A stretch of 13,961 bases of DNA from DATCDR01 sp036510575 (GCA_036510575.1 DATCDR010000221.1:1-13961), one strand, 5' to 3'; positions 7,646 to 13,961 are shown, numbered from the stretch's first letter. Notes: a model not told the origin generated them from the sequence alone. Program-made: numbers and translations.

Positions 7646-7651
7646 ACGTTA
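7646..7651 (-). promoter_or_regulatory. -10-like box TAACGT, leaderless start of the glycosyltransferase
   Basis: TAACGT (minus strand) fits TAnnnT and ends 6 nt before the ATG at 7639. The only purine-rich element (AAGG) directly touches the ATG and cannot serve as a ribosome binding site. No good -35 is seen. Confidence 0.45.
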
Positions 7652-7737
7652 CGCCAAAACCTGGCTCGCGATGCTGACGCTGGGTGCAGCAGAACCTGAC
7701 ACCGTTCGCTCGCAGCAAGGAGAGGCCGACCACCGGA

Positions 7738-7750
7738 CTCGCAGCGCGAG
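7738..7750 (-). terminator. Possible short terminator hairpin after glutamate dehydrogenase
   Basis: CTCGC (7738-7742), loop AGC, GCGAG (7746-7750), located 32-44 nt past the GDH stop on the minus strand. There is no U-tract. High-GC actinobacteria often have terminators without one, but the stem is only 5 bp. Confidence 0.28.
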
Positions 7751-7781
7751 GGTCTGTCAGTAAGGTCCATGACCACTACAC

Positions 7782-9023
7782 CTAGACCAACGAACCCCGT
7801 AGAGCGATGGCGTCAGCGACTCTGCCAACCGCGACGACCAACGCGGCAGTGCGGAGATCTACGCCGTAGTGCTGTGACGTCGTGACCACGAGCTCGAACG
7901 CTCGCTTCATTCGAGAATTGAGCTCACTTCGAAAGCGCTCTATTGGCCAGTTGATCTCTTGTAGGTTCTGCGTCCACTCGAAATAGGAGCCGAGAACCCC
8001 GCCTGAGTTCGCCAAGATATCGGGCACCACCGTTACCCCGCGCCCACGAAGCACGCTGTCAGCGGTGGTGGTCGTTGGGTGGTTCGCCGCCTCGATCAGA
8101 AACTCGCACTTGACGTCGGCGACGTTCGCCTCGTTGATCGCACCGCCGAGCGCGGCAGGGATGAGAACATCACAGTCGACGGTTAGGACCTCAGCGGCAC
8201 CTACCGGCTCACCGAGTTGCGCCTGCCCGAGTGTCGGGAGCGTGGCCAGTGCCGCTACGTCGAGCCCACCTTGATCTTGGACACCTCCAGTCACGTCGGC
8301 GATCGCAACGATTCGCATACCAAGCTCCGAGCAAACGCGCGCAGCGTGCCTTCCGACGTTGCCAAATCCCTGCAGCGCGACCCGAGCTCCGTTGACTGGC
8401 TTTCCGGCGGCGCCAAGGGTTTCAGCTGCAATTTGCGCGACGCCTCTGCCGGTCGCCTCATCCCGACCGGCGACACCGAAGAGGCCGAGCGGCTTGCCCG
8501 TAACGCAGGCGGGCTGAAAACCAGCGATCCGGTTGTACTCATCCATCAGCCAGGCCATCGTCAAGGCGTCCGTTCCGAGATCAGGGGCCGGAATGTCACG
8601 CTGCGGCCCGAGTACTTCGGCAAGGCTGCGGGTCCAGCGGCGAATGAGCTCTTCTCTCTGCAACGGGGTTAGCTTCGTGGCATCCACCGCGACACCGCCC
8701 TTTGCACCACCGAATGGAACGTCGATGAGGGCTGTCTTCCACGTCATCAGACTCGCAAGTGCACGGACATCGTCGAGGTCGACGTCTTGGTGGAACCGAA
8801 TACCGCCTTTCCGCGGGCCGCGCGCACTCGAATGTTGGACGCGATAGCCGGTGAGGACTTCCACGTCCTCGTCGAGGCCGCGCATCGGGATCGCAATGAC
8901 GACCTCGCGCTCACACTGGCAGAGTTCTGCTACCACGCCTGGCTTTAGCTTGAGGATCTCGCCGGTGAGCGCGATTTGCTCGTTGACCTCGGCAAAAGGG
9001 TTGTTGGGCTCGCTCGTTGGCAT
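7782..9023 (-). CDS. gdhA: Glutamate dehydrogenase (Glu/Leu/Phe/Val dehydrogenase family)
   Basis: 413 aa, ATG start, the usual length of hexameric small-type glutamate dehydrogenases (about 410-450 aa). The enzyme interconverts glutamate with 2-oxoglutarate and ammonium using NAD(P)(H) in the cytoplasm. The N-terminal substrate domain shows GPRKGGIRFH (about 69-78), MTWKTAL (K96) and the catalytic PFGGAKGGV (K108), followed by IPAPDLGTD (D148). The Rossmann domain has VALQGFGNVG (about 215-224), the GxGxxG dinucleotide fold. NSGGVLGSYFEWTQN (about 339-353) is the conserved segment near the C-terminus. KPLGLFGVAGRDEATGRGV (about 177-195) differs slightly from the common GGSLGR version but keeps the essential pattern. 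I cannot decide NAD versus NADP preference by eye. A TAGGGT box lies 6 nt before the ATG and no strong ribosome binding site is seen. It is divergent from the plus-strand operon across 297 bp. Confidence 0.93.
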   Translation of the reverse strand: MPTSEPNNPFAEVNEQIALTGEILKLKPGVVAELCQCEREVVIAIPMRGLDEDVEVLTGYRVQHSSARGPRKGGIRFHQDVDLDDVRALASLMTWKTALIDVPFGGAKGGVAVDATKLTPLQREELIRRWTRSLAEVLGPQRDIPAPDLGTDALTMAWLMDEYNRIAGFQPACVTGKPLGLFGVAGRDEATGRGVAQIAAETLGAAGKPVNGARVALQGFGNVGRHAARVCSELGMRIVAIADVTGGVQDQGGLDVAALATLPTLGQAQLGEPVGAAEVLTVDCDVLIPAALGGAINEANVADVKCEFLIEAANHPTTTTADSVLRGRGVTVVPDILANSGGVLGSYFEWTQNLQEINWPIERFRSELNSRMKRAFELVVTTSQHYGVDLRTAALVVAVGRVADAIALRGSLV

Positions 9024-9029
9024 GACAAA

Positions 9030-9035
9030 ACCCTA
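9030..9035 (-). promoter_or_regulatory. -10-like box TAGGGT, leaderless start of glutamate dehydrogenase
   Basis: TAGGGT (minus strand) ends 6 nt before the GDH ATG. It may instead act as a weak Shine-Dalgarno (AGGG), but the TAnnnT fit and the identical spacing at two other genes favour a leaderless promoter. No clear -35 is present. Confidence 0.4.
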
Positions 9036-9250
9036 CACAGCAGAGTTTCGTCGACGTCGCTGCAGCGCGTTATCGCAGGCGTTGGGTGACGTCGCCACAG
9101 CCGTCAAACTCGACAGAAGATCCCGTCGTGGCCGTGACCCGCTGACCGCTCTCACCCCAATCGGCCGGGTCGCGGTGTTCGGACGCCGATACCCGAGGAG
9201 CAGGTCAACTGATTGGCGGCAGTAGCCCACCTCCCCTCCTGCGGGCCGGC

Positions 9251-9266
9251 CACCTAGTAATAGGTG
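9251..9266. promoter_or_regulatory. 16-bp palindrome in the divergent intergenic region (candidate operator)
   Basis: CACCTA, a 4-nt centre GTAA, then TAGGTG: a perfect 6-bp inverted repeat. It lies 40 nt upstream of the -10-like box of the plus-strand operon and about 230 nt upstream of GDH. Position and symmetry suit a dimeric regulator. It could also be chance. The rest of 9024-9320 shows no gene or RNA that I recognise. Confidence 0.4.
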
Positions 9267-9306
9267 CACGTCCCCGCCGTGGTCAGAGCCGGTCGCTCAG
9301 GTTCGG

Positions 9307-9312
9307 TAGCCT
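9307..9312 (+). promoter_or_regulatory. -10-like box TAGCCT before the membrane-protein gene
   Basis: TAGCCT fits TAnnnT and ends 8 nt before the ATG at 9321, which has no Shine-Dalgarno. This suggests a leaderless or nearly leaderless mRNA for the plus-strand operon. No -35 consensus is seen 16-18 nt upstream. Confidence 0.4.
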
Positions 9313-9320
9313 TGCGCCAC

Positions 9321-9950
9321 ATGTCGGACGACGAGACTCAACCATCGAGCGAACCGCTCGAGGACGCTCGCTCATCCACAGACGAGGTGAGCGATCCGCC
9401 GCCACGCGCGAGCGCCACCGGTCTATTTCGAAAAACGAGGGCGCCACGGCCACCTCGCCCAACGCTCCCCGCTCGCGAGGTGAAGCTGCTCGTCGACGGC
9501 TTGGACACGACGGAACGAAACCTCGGTATCGCAGCGGTAGTTCTCGCCATCGTGCTCGACTTCGTGAACTTCTACGCCAACCGCCATTCAGGGACCAAGA
9601 CCGTCCGATCGGCCGCGGACTTCGTCCTTATCTCGAACCTGATCTTTGCCGGGATCCTGGCACTCGGTCTCGGACTTCGCCGCAGAGCGCTCCTCGGCTT
9701 CGGGGCCTTCTTTTTCGGACTCGAGCAGGCCTTCACCGAACACGAGGTCTCGCTCGGATTCCCGTTTCTTGTCTTTGGCGGCTGGCTGATCCTTCGCGCA
9801 AGCCAAAAGCAGAAGCAGAGCCGCCCGGCCCCAGGGACTCGAGGGGCTGCACGGCCGACGTCCAAGGCCAAGAGCGCCGCTCCAGGCCGTCCGAAGGCGT
9901 CGAAGCGCTACACGCCGCCACAGCGCTCCAGGGGAGGCACGGCGAAATGA
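9321..9950 (+). CDS. Small four-helix membrane protein of unknown function
   Basis: 209 aa from ATG 9321. An in-frame GTG at 9264 exists but would overlap the palindrome and the promoter box and add a non-conserved-looking tail, so I prefer the ATG. The first 50 residues are acidic, then Pro/Arg-rich and probably disordered. An LDTTERNLG element (about 61-69) precedes four hydrophobic segments (about 68-86, 99-119, 122-138, 144-160). The C-terminal tail (about 161-209) is very basic, with KASKRYTPPQRSR near the end. A basic tail with 'KRYTPP' is something I recall in other small actinobacterial membrane proteins, with no known function. Its TGA overlaps the ATG of the leader ORF (ATGA), tying it to the operon behind it. 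It could help place a lipid-modifying enzyme at the membrane, which is inference only. Confidence 0.72.
   Translation: MSDDETQPSSEPLEDARSSTDEVSDPPPRASATGLFRKTRAPRPPRPTLPAREVKLLVDGLDTTERNLGIAAVVLAIVLDFVNFYANRHSGTKTVRSAADFVLISNLIFAGILALGLGLRRRALLGFGAFFFGLEQAFTEHEVSLGFPFLVFGGWLILRASQKQKQSRPAPGTRGAARPTSKAKSAAPGRPKASKRYTPPQRSRGGTAK
9931..9937 (+). promoter_or_regulatory. Strong Shine-Dalgarno GGGGAGG that points to an 8-codon ORF
   Basis: GGGGAGG lies inside the end of the membrane-protein gene, 9 nt before ATG 9947. It is 29-32 nt from the GTG candidates of the reductase gene, too far to serve them directly. It therefore supports initiation at 9947. Confidence 0.5.
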
Positions 9951-9973
9951 CGCTTAAAGCGCGTACGTGGTGA
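9947..9973 (+). CDS. Putative 8-codon leader ORF coupling the membrane protein to the reductase
   Basis: ATG 9947 to TGA 9971-9973 encodes MTLKARTW. It has the best ribosome binding site of the region (GGGGAGG, 9-nt spacing). Its start overlaps the upstream stop (ATGA) and its stop overlaps the reductase GTG at 9970 (GTGA). It could provide re-initiation coupling. Alternatively it is the original start of the reductase gene, displaced by an indel. A small palindrome, CGCTT-A-AAGCG (9951-9961), lies inside it. No direct evidence shows it is translated. Confidence 0.35.
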   Translation: MTLKARTW

Positions 9974-12348
9974 GCATCCCCGAGGCCTTGGCCGGGAAAC
10001 GGATCGCAGTAACTGGTGCAACCGGCTTTTTAGGAACCGCCCTCGTCGAACGGCTCCTTCGCGCCGTTCCCGACTGCGAAGTCGTCGCGCTCGTTCGTGG
10101 TGGACGGCGCCAGAGCGCTGCAGAGCGAACACGCCGCGAGATACTTCGAAACGACTGCTTCGATCGTCTCCGTGACGAGCTCGGATCAAGCTTCGACGAG
10201 GTCGTTGCCCGACGTCTTTTCACCATCGCCGGCGACGTTGCCACGAACGGCCTCGGTCTCGATGCGGAAGCCCAAGAGCTCCTCGCGAGCTGCGACGTCG
10301 TGATCCATTCCGCCGCTGCTGTCTCCTTCGACGCCCCGCTCGACACCGCTGTCGAGGTCAACCTGCTTGGCCCGGCCCGTGTAGCAACGGCTCTTCGCGA
10401 CGCGCATCGCGAGCGCGGCACAGCGCTGCCGCACCTCATCTCGGTCTCGACGGCCTACGTGAACTCCGGCCACAAGGGCGACACCTACGAACAGCCGATC
10501 ACCGAGAGCCCGTATCTGGCGCTGCCGAGCTGGCGAAGCGAGGTGGCAGCAGCGAGGCGAGCACGCTCAGACGCGGATACCCAAAGCCGGGATTCGAAGC
10601 GCCTTCTTGAGTTCGGACGCGCCGCAAAGGCCGAGCTCGGCGCGGCAGGCACGGCGCTCCTCGCCGAGCGCACCGAGAAACTTCGAGAGGAGTGGATCGA
10701 CGACCGACTGATCGAGCTCGGTCGTTCACGAGCCCGCGCACTTGGGTGGCCCGACGCATACGCGCTCACGAAGTCGCTCGGCGAGGTCGCGCTCCGCGAC
10801 GCGGCAGGTGACCTCCCGGTCTCGATCGTTCGCCCCTCCATCGTCGAGTCGGCACTCCAAGAGCCGAAGCCCGGCTGGATTCGAGGCTTTCGCATGGCGG
10901 AGCCGGTCATCATCTCGTATGCCCGAGGCCTGCTCCGGCAGTTCCCGGGCGTGCCCGAGGGCGTCATCGACGTTATCCCCGTCGACCTCGTGGTCGCCGC
11001 GATCATCGCTGTCGCGGCACATGGACCAGAGAGCGCCAACGACAGCGTGTACCAGATCGCATCGGGCGTCCGGAACCCGCTTCGCTACGGCAAGCTCGTT
11101 GGCCTTTGCGAGGAGTGGTTCACCGAGCACCCCCTCTACGATCAAAAGGGCCAGCCGATCGTTGTCCCCACCTGGCAGTTCCCGGGCAGGGGGAAGGTGC
11201 AAAGCGAGCTCCGGCGCACCGGCAAGGTGCTTCGTGCGGCCGAACGCGTCGTGAACGTGCTGCCAGTCCGCGGCGAGCTCGCCGAACGGGCGGCTGATCT
11301 CGAAGAGAAGCGCCAGCTTGCCGAACGGGCGCTCGGCTACGTGGATCTCTACGGTGCCTACACCGAAATCGAAGCGCGCTTTCGCATCGACCGCATGCTC
11401 GGACTCTTCGAGTCGCTAAGCGAGAGCGACCGTTTTCAGTTCCCCTTCGACCCAGGCGTGATCGACTGGACGGAATACGTCCGTGAGGTCCACCTTCCCT
11501 CGGTCGTCACTCACGCGCGGGTCCGTACCTCGGCGGCGAGAAGGACCGGACCTACCCGCGAGGAGCGTGCTCGCGAGCAGATCTTGACCCATGAGCCGCG
11601 CTGCGTCGTATTCGACCTCGAACAGACCATGATCAACTCCAACGTCGTTGAGTCTTACGCATGGCTCGCCACCCGGAACCTCACCCCGATGCGCCGCGCC
11701 CAGATGACGATGCAGCTGATCGCCGAGGGCCCGAAGCTGCTGGCGCTCGACCGGCAAGACCGCGGCGACTTCCTGCGCTCGTTCTATCGGCGGTACGAGA
11801 ATGCACCGGTGCAACAGATCCGAGAGGACTCCTGGGGGCTCTTTAGCGACTTGTTGCTCACGCGCTCGTTCCCGGACGCGCTGGCGCGCATCCGCGCCCA
11901 TAAGGCACTTGGCCACAAGACGCTGCTCATCACCGGCGCGCTCGACTTCGTCGTTGCACCACTCGAGCCGCTCTTCGACGAGATCGTCTGCGCGCACCTT
12001 GGCGAGGTGGACGGGCACTTCACCGGCGAGATGATCGACGCGCCGCCGACGGGCGAGGCGCGGGCGATGTTGATGGAGACCTGGGCGGCCAACTTCGGCC
12101 TCTCACTCGGCGCCACGATCGCCTATGCCGACTCGACGTCGGACCTCCCGATGCTCGAGGCCGCCGGACATCCAGTCGTCGTCAACCCGGAGCCGAAGCT
12201 CGCAGCGATAGCGCGAAAGCGCGGCTGGGCGATCGAGAACTGGTCGAAGGCGAAGGGTGGACCGATGAGTACGCTCGCCATCTCGACTCGGCGCACCGGC
12301 ACGCGGACACCGCCGCCAGCCATGAGCGGCTACTGGACCGAGCGATGA
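9967..12348 (+). CDS. Fatty-acyl reductase-like SDR fused to a HAD-IB phosphatase domain
   Basis: 793 aa from GTG 9967, or 792 from GTG 9970; the latter forms a GTGA overlap with the leader ORF. The N-terminal half (about 8-380) is an extended SDR of the thioester-reductase/male-sterility (NAD_binding_4) type. It has VTGATGFLG (15-23), an IHSAAAVSFD segment (113-122), STAYVNSG (161-168) and the catalytic YALTK (Y265, K269). Such enzymes reduce an acyl-CoA or acyl-carrier thioester to aldehyde or alcohol. A charged helical region (about 180-260) sits inside it. The C-terminal part (about 541-765) is a SerB-like HAD-IB domain: motif I VFDLEQT (D550, E552), motif II LLITG (T656), an Arg in GEARA (699) where Lys is common, and motif IV ADSTSDLPML (D722, D726). 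The second acid of motif I is Glu rather than Asp. The stop overlaps the next start (ATGA). The substrate is unknown; the neighbours suggest an alcohol or aldehyde pathway. Confidence 0.86.
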   Translation: MVSIPEALAGKRIAVTGATGFLGTALVERLLRAVPDCEVVALVRGGRRQSAAERTRREILRNDCFDRLRDELGSSFDEVVARRLFTIAGDVATNGLGLDAEAQELLASCDVVIHSAAAVSFDAPLDTAVEVNLLGPARVATALRDAHRERGTALPHLISVSTAYVNSGHKGDTYEQPITESPYLALPSWRSEVAAARRARSDADTQSRDSKRLLEFGRAAKAELGAAGTALLAERTEKLREEWIDDRLIELGRSRARALGWPDAYALTKSLGEVALRDAAGDLPVSIVRPSIVESALQEPKPGWIRGFRMAEPVIISYARGLLRQFPGVPEGVIDVIPVDLVVAAIIAVAAHGPESANDSVYQIASGVRNPLRYGKLVGLCEEWFTEHPLYDQKGQPIVVPTWQFPGRGKVQSELRRTGKVLRAAERVVNVLPVRGELAERAADLEEKRQLAERALGYVDLYGAYTEIEARFRIDRMLGLFESLSESDRFQFPFDPGVIDWTEYVREVHLPSVVTHARVRTSAARRTGPTREERAREQILTHEPRCVVFDLEQTMINSNVVESYAWLATRNLTPMRRAQMTMQLIAEGPKLLALDRQDRGDFLRSFYRRYENAPVQQIREDSWGLFSDLLLTRSFPDALARIRAHKALGHKTLLITGALDFVVAPLEPLFDEIVCAHLGEVDGHFTGEMIDAPPTGEARAMLMETWAANFGLSLGATIAYADSTSDLPMLEAAGHPVVVNPEPKLAAIARKRGWAIENWSKAKGGPMSTLAISTRRTGTRTPPPAMSGYWTER

Positions 12349-13619
12349 AGGCAGTCGTAGTCGAACGGATCGCGCACCGCTTCGCGGCGGCGCGCATCGC
12401 CGCAGCAGCGGTCGGCTCCGGCGGCGGGATCGGCGTCGGTCCGATCCGACTGCTCGACATGGACTCCCTCGTGCTGCCTGGAGCGGATTGGCACCGGATC
12501 CGGCCTCGTCTAGCTGGAATCTGCGGCTCAGATCTCGCGACCGTCGACGGCGAGAGCTCGCGCTATTTCGAAGAGATCGTCTCGTTCCCATTCGTGCTCG
12601 GTCACGAGATCGTTGCCGATGTCGTCGATCAAGAGGGCAGACGGGTCGTCGTCGAGCCGGTGCTCGGCTGCCTCGCACGTGGGATCAACCCACCGTGTCC
12701 AGCGTGTGCAAAAGGTAGGAAGGGAAACTGCGAGCGCTTAGCGTTCGGCCACCTCCATCCGGGACTGCAGACTGGATTTTGCTCCGACACCGGCGGCGGC
12801 TGGTCCGAGGAGCTCGTGGCCCACGAGAGTCAGCTCTACGACGTCCCCGAACGGTTCTCCGACGAGGAGGCGGTGATGGTGGAGCCGAGTGCGTGTGCGA
12901 CCCATGCCGCGCTCCTCGCCAAGGTGCAGCCGAGCGAACGCGTGGTAGTGATCGGTGCCGGCACGCTAGGACTGACCACGATCGCCGCGCTTCGCCACTT
13001 CGGCGCGCCCGCAAGGCTGATCGCCGTCGCGCGCCACCAGATCCAGCGCGACCTCGCCATGGCACTCGGCGCCGACGAGGTCGTTGAAGAAGACGAGCTC
13101 GGTCGCGCGGCGCGACGACTGACTGGATCGCTCGCGCTCGGCAAGCGCTCGGCTGAGCGGGGTCGCCTCACCGGCGGCGTCGACGTGGTCTTCGACTGTG
13201 TCGGATCCTCGCGCTCGATCACCGAGGCGCTTTCCGTGACGCGTCCTGGCGGCAGGATCATCCTCGTTGGGATGCCTGGACACGTCCGCCTCGACCTCGC
13301 ACCGCTTTGGCAGCGAGAGATCACGCTGATGGGTGCCTACGCCTACGGTGTCGAAGAGCAAAACGGCGCGACGATCTCGACGTTCGATCTCGCCTTCGAG
13401 CTCGTCGAAGCGAGCAGGCTCGGGAGGTTGGTCTCTGCCCATTACCCTCTCGATCGCTACGAGGAAGCAGTGCGCCACGCCGCATCGGCAGGCCGCCGGG
13501 GCTCGGTGAAGGTGGTTTTCGACCTTCGACGACCGACGCGGTCTCGACGCCGAAGCGACCGCGTGGCAAACGACACCGATTCCGGGACCCCACCCGCAGA
13601 CGAAATGGAGACGGAGTAA
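12345..13619 (+). CDS. Zinc-dependent medium-chain alcohol dehydrogenase family protein
   Basis: 424 aa, ATG overlapping the preceding stop by 4 nt. MDR fold. The catalytic zinc site is visible as GICGSD (C60) and GHE (H87, E88). The structural zinc cysteines C109, C118, C121 and C129 occur in the spacing C-x8-C-x2-C-x7-C, where the usual first spacing is C-x2-C. The Rossmann fingerprint VVIGAGTLGL (201-210) binds NAD(P). The segment TGFCSDTGGGWSEELVAHESQL (about 143-164) is shared, from memory, with a subgroup of actinobacterial dehydrogenases of unknown substrate. The C-terminal tail (about 395-424) is Arg-rich, then acidic, and looks disordered. The family oxidises alcohols or reduces aldehydes and ketones. 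Its place behind an acyl reductase suggests it acts on the aldehyde/alcohol pair made by that enzyme, or on a hydroxy group presented to the LarA-like protein downstream. Both are inference. Confidence 0.88.
   Translation: MKAVVVERIAHRFAAARIAAAAVGSGGGIGVGPIRLLDMDSLVLPGADWHRIRPRLAGICGSDLATVDGESSRYFEEIVSFPFVLGHEIVADVVDQEGRRVVVEPVLGCLARGINPPCPACAKGRKGNCERLAFGHLHPGLQTGFCSDTGGGWSEELVAHESQLYDVPERFSDEEAVMVEPSACATHAALLAKVQPSERVVVIGAGTLGLTTIAALRHFGAPARLIAVARHQIQRDLAMALGADEVVEEDELGRAARRLTGSLALGKRSAERGRLTGGVDVVFDCVGSSRSITEALSVTRPGGRIILVGMPGHVRLDLAPLWQREITLMGAYAYGVEEQNGATISTFDLAFELVEASRLGRLVSAHYPLDRYEEAVRHAASAGRRGSVKVVFDLRRPTRSRRRSDRVANDTDSGTPPADEMETE
13607..13616 (+). promoter_or_regulatory. Shine-Dalgarno GGAGACGGAG deciding the GTG start of the LarA-like gene
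   Basis: This purine-rich element lies in the last codons of the dehydrogenase gene, 5 nt before GTG 13622. The dehydrogenase stop is 2 nt from that GTG. This supports GTG 13622 as the start. Confidence 0.55.
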
Positions 13620-13621
13620 CC

Positions 13622-13961
13622 GTGAGCCCGAGGCCTGGATTCGTCCTCGAGGTGGACCGCTCGACGCCACCAACGATGTTTTGGCACGGCGAGCAGTTCC
13701 GCTTCGAGCAGCTCCCAGTCGGCAGCAGGGTGATCTATCCGCCCGAGCCGCTGAAAGCGATCAAGGACCCCGACCAGGCGATCGCCGATGCCCTCGAACG
13801 GCCGCTCGGGGACTCGGCACCGCTTTCCGAATTGCTCTTTTCGGGCATGCGCCTCACGATCGCCTTCGACGACATCTCGCTGCCGCTCCCACAGATGGCC
13901 GCACCTGACATTCGCCAGCGCGTCGTGGAGGCGGTGCTCGATGCCGCCGCACGCGCAGGCG
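13622..13961 (+). CDS. LarA-like protein (lactate racemase / DUF2088 family), N-terminal part
   Basis: The first 113 codons are visible and the gene runs off the window. The segment around residues 40-110 has the layout of the LarA N-terminal domain. VIYPPEPL (about 38-45) is followed by ALERPLGDSAPLSELL, where LarA of Lactobacillus has SLDNPIG, and then LTIAFDDISLPLPQM, where LarA has the DHTRPVP strand. LarA enzymes use a covalently bound nickel-pincer nucleotide for hydride-transfer racemisation or epimerisation of alpha-hydroxy acids. Homologues act on several other substrates. Here the Arg of DHTRP (reported to contact lactate's carboxylate) appears replaced, which argues against simple lactate racemisation. 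The catalytic His pair and the cofactor-binding Lys lie outside the window. It is directly behind the dehydrogenase (2 nt gap, good ribosome binding site) and so is part of the same operon. No larB, larC or larE cofactor genes are in the window. Confidence 0.78.
   Translation, partial: MSPRPGFVLEVDRSTPPTMFWHGEQFRFEQLPVGSRVIYPPEPLKAIKDPDQAIADALERPLGDSAPLSELLFSGMRLTIAFDDISLPLPQMAAPDIRQRVVEAVLDAAARAG

Noticed and set aside
9053..9095. Two copies of GACGTCGC 35 bp apart upstream of GDH
   Set aside because: An 8-mer built on GACGTC is common by chance in DNA this GC-rich, and the spacing does not fit a known site.
11278..11332. Repeated GCCGAACGGGCG in the reductase gene
   Set aside because: It encodes two similar helical LAERA segments in a charged region, so codon bias explains the repeat.
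11416..12018. Minus-strand open frame of 200 codons inside the reductase-HAD gene
   Set aside because: It lies opposite the conserved HAD domain, has no ribosome site and no domain; a mirror frame of GC-rich coding DNA.
12966..13673. Minus-strand open frame of 235 codons opposite the dehydrogenase
   Set aside because: It is a shadow of the zinc-dehydrogenase Rossmann domain with no motifs of its own.
1..13961. CRISPR arrays, tRNA or rRNA genes, defence systems
   Set aside because: I saw no spaced direct repeats of 25-40 bp, no cloverleaf-like segment and no nuclease or toxin-antitoxin pairs.

Overview
The window looks like a chromosomal segment of a high-GC actinobacterium. I judge this from the GC-rich coding sequence, the frequent GTG and TTG starts, the actinobacterial character of the glutamate dehydrogenase and of the reductase/dehydrogenase/LarA-like cluster, and TAnnnT -10-like boxes placed 6-8 nt before several start codons (leaderless transcription). 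A member of the Acidimicrobiia or a relative would fit, but that is inference from memory of similar gene sets.

Layout. Positions 1-105 are the 3' end of an ISAzo13-type transposase (+). It abuts a decayed minus-strand glutaminase (about 106-1380). That gene carries a -1 frameshift near 626-630, and its C-terminal STAS domain is cut off where the IS-derived DNA begins. Further minus-strand genes follow up to 9023. In transcription order they are glutamate dehydrogenase (9023-7782), a family 2 glycosyltransferase (7639-6596), a SAM-dependent methyltransferase (6082-5378), a single-chain LivM-LivG fusion of a branched-chain amino-acid type ABC transporter (5336-3405), and a membrane-anchored protein of the N,N-dimethylformamidase large-subunit type (3299-1533). 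GDH, the glycosyltransferase and the DMFase-like gene each have a TAnnnT box exactly 6 nt before the start, so they are probably separate leaderless transcripts rather than one operon. The methyltransferase and transporter are 41 bp apart and may be cotranscribed. A 513-bp stretch without a convincing gene (6083-6595) contains four contiguous TAACCCT-like heptamers.

From 9321 the strand switches to plus and a tight operon begins: a small four-helix membrane protein, an 8-codon leader-like ORF, a fatty-acyl reductase-like SDR fused to a HAD-IB phosphatase domain, a zinc-dependent medium-chain dehydrogenase, and the N-terminus of a LarA-like (nickel-pincer racemase family) protein that runs off the window. 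The junctions are ATGA, GTGA, ATGA and a 2-nt gap, so the genes are probably translationally coupled and work together.

This plus-strand operon is the best candidate for an undescribed pathway. It combines reduction of an acyl thioester, an alcohol/aldehyde dehydrogenase step, possible phosphate removal and a LarA-type hydride-transfer isomerisation. The substrate cannot be read from the sequence. The left half is a more ordinary collection: nitrogen metabolism (GDH and a dead glutaminase), glycan-type enzymes (GT2, methyltransferase) and an orphan transporter fusion.
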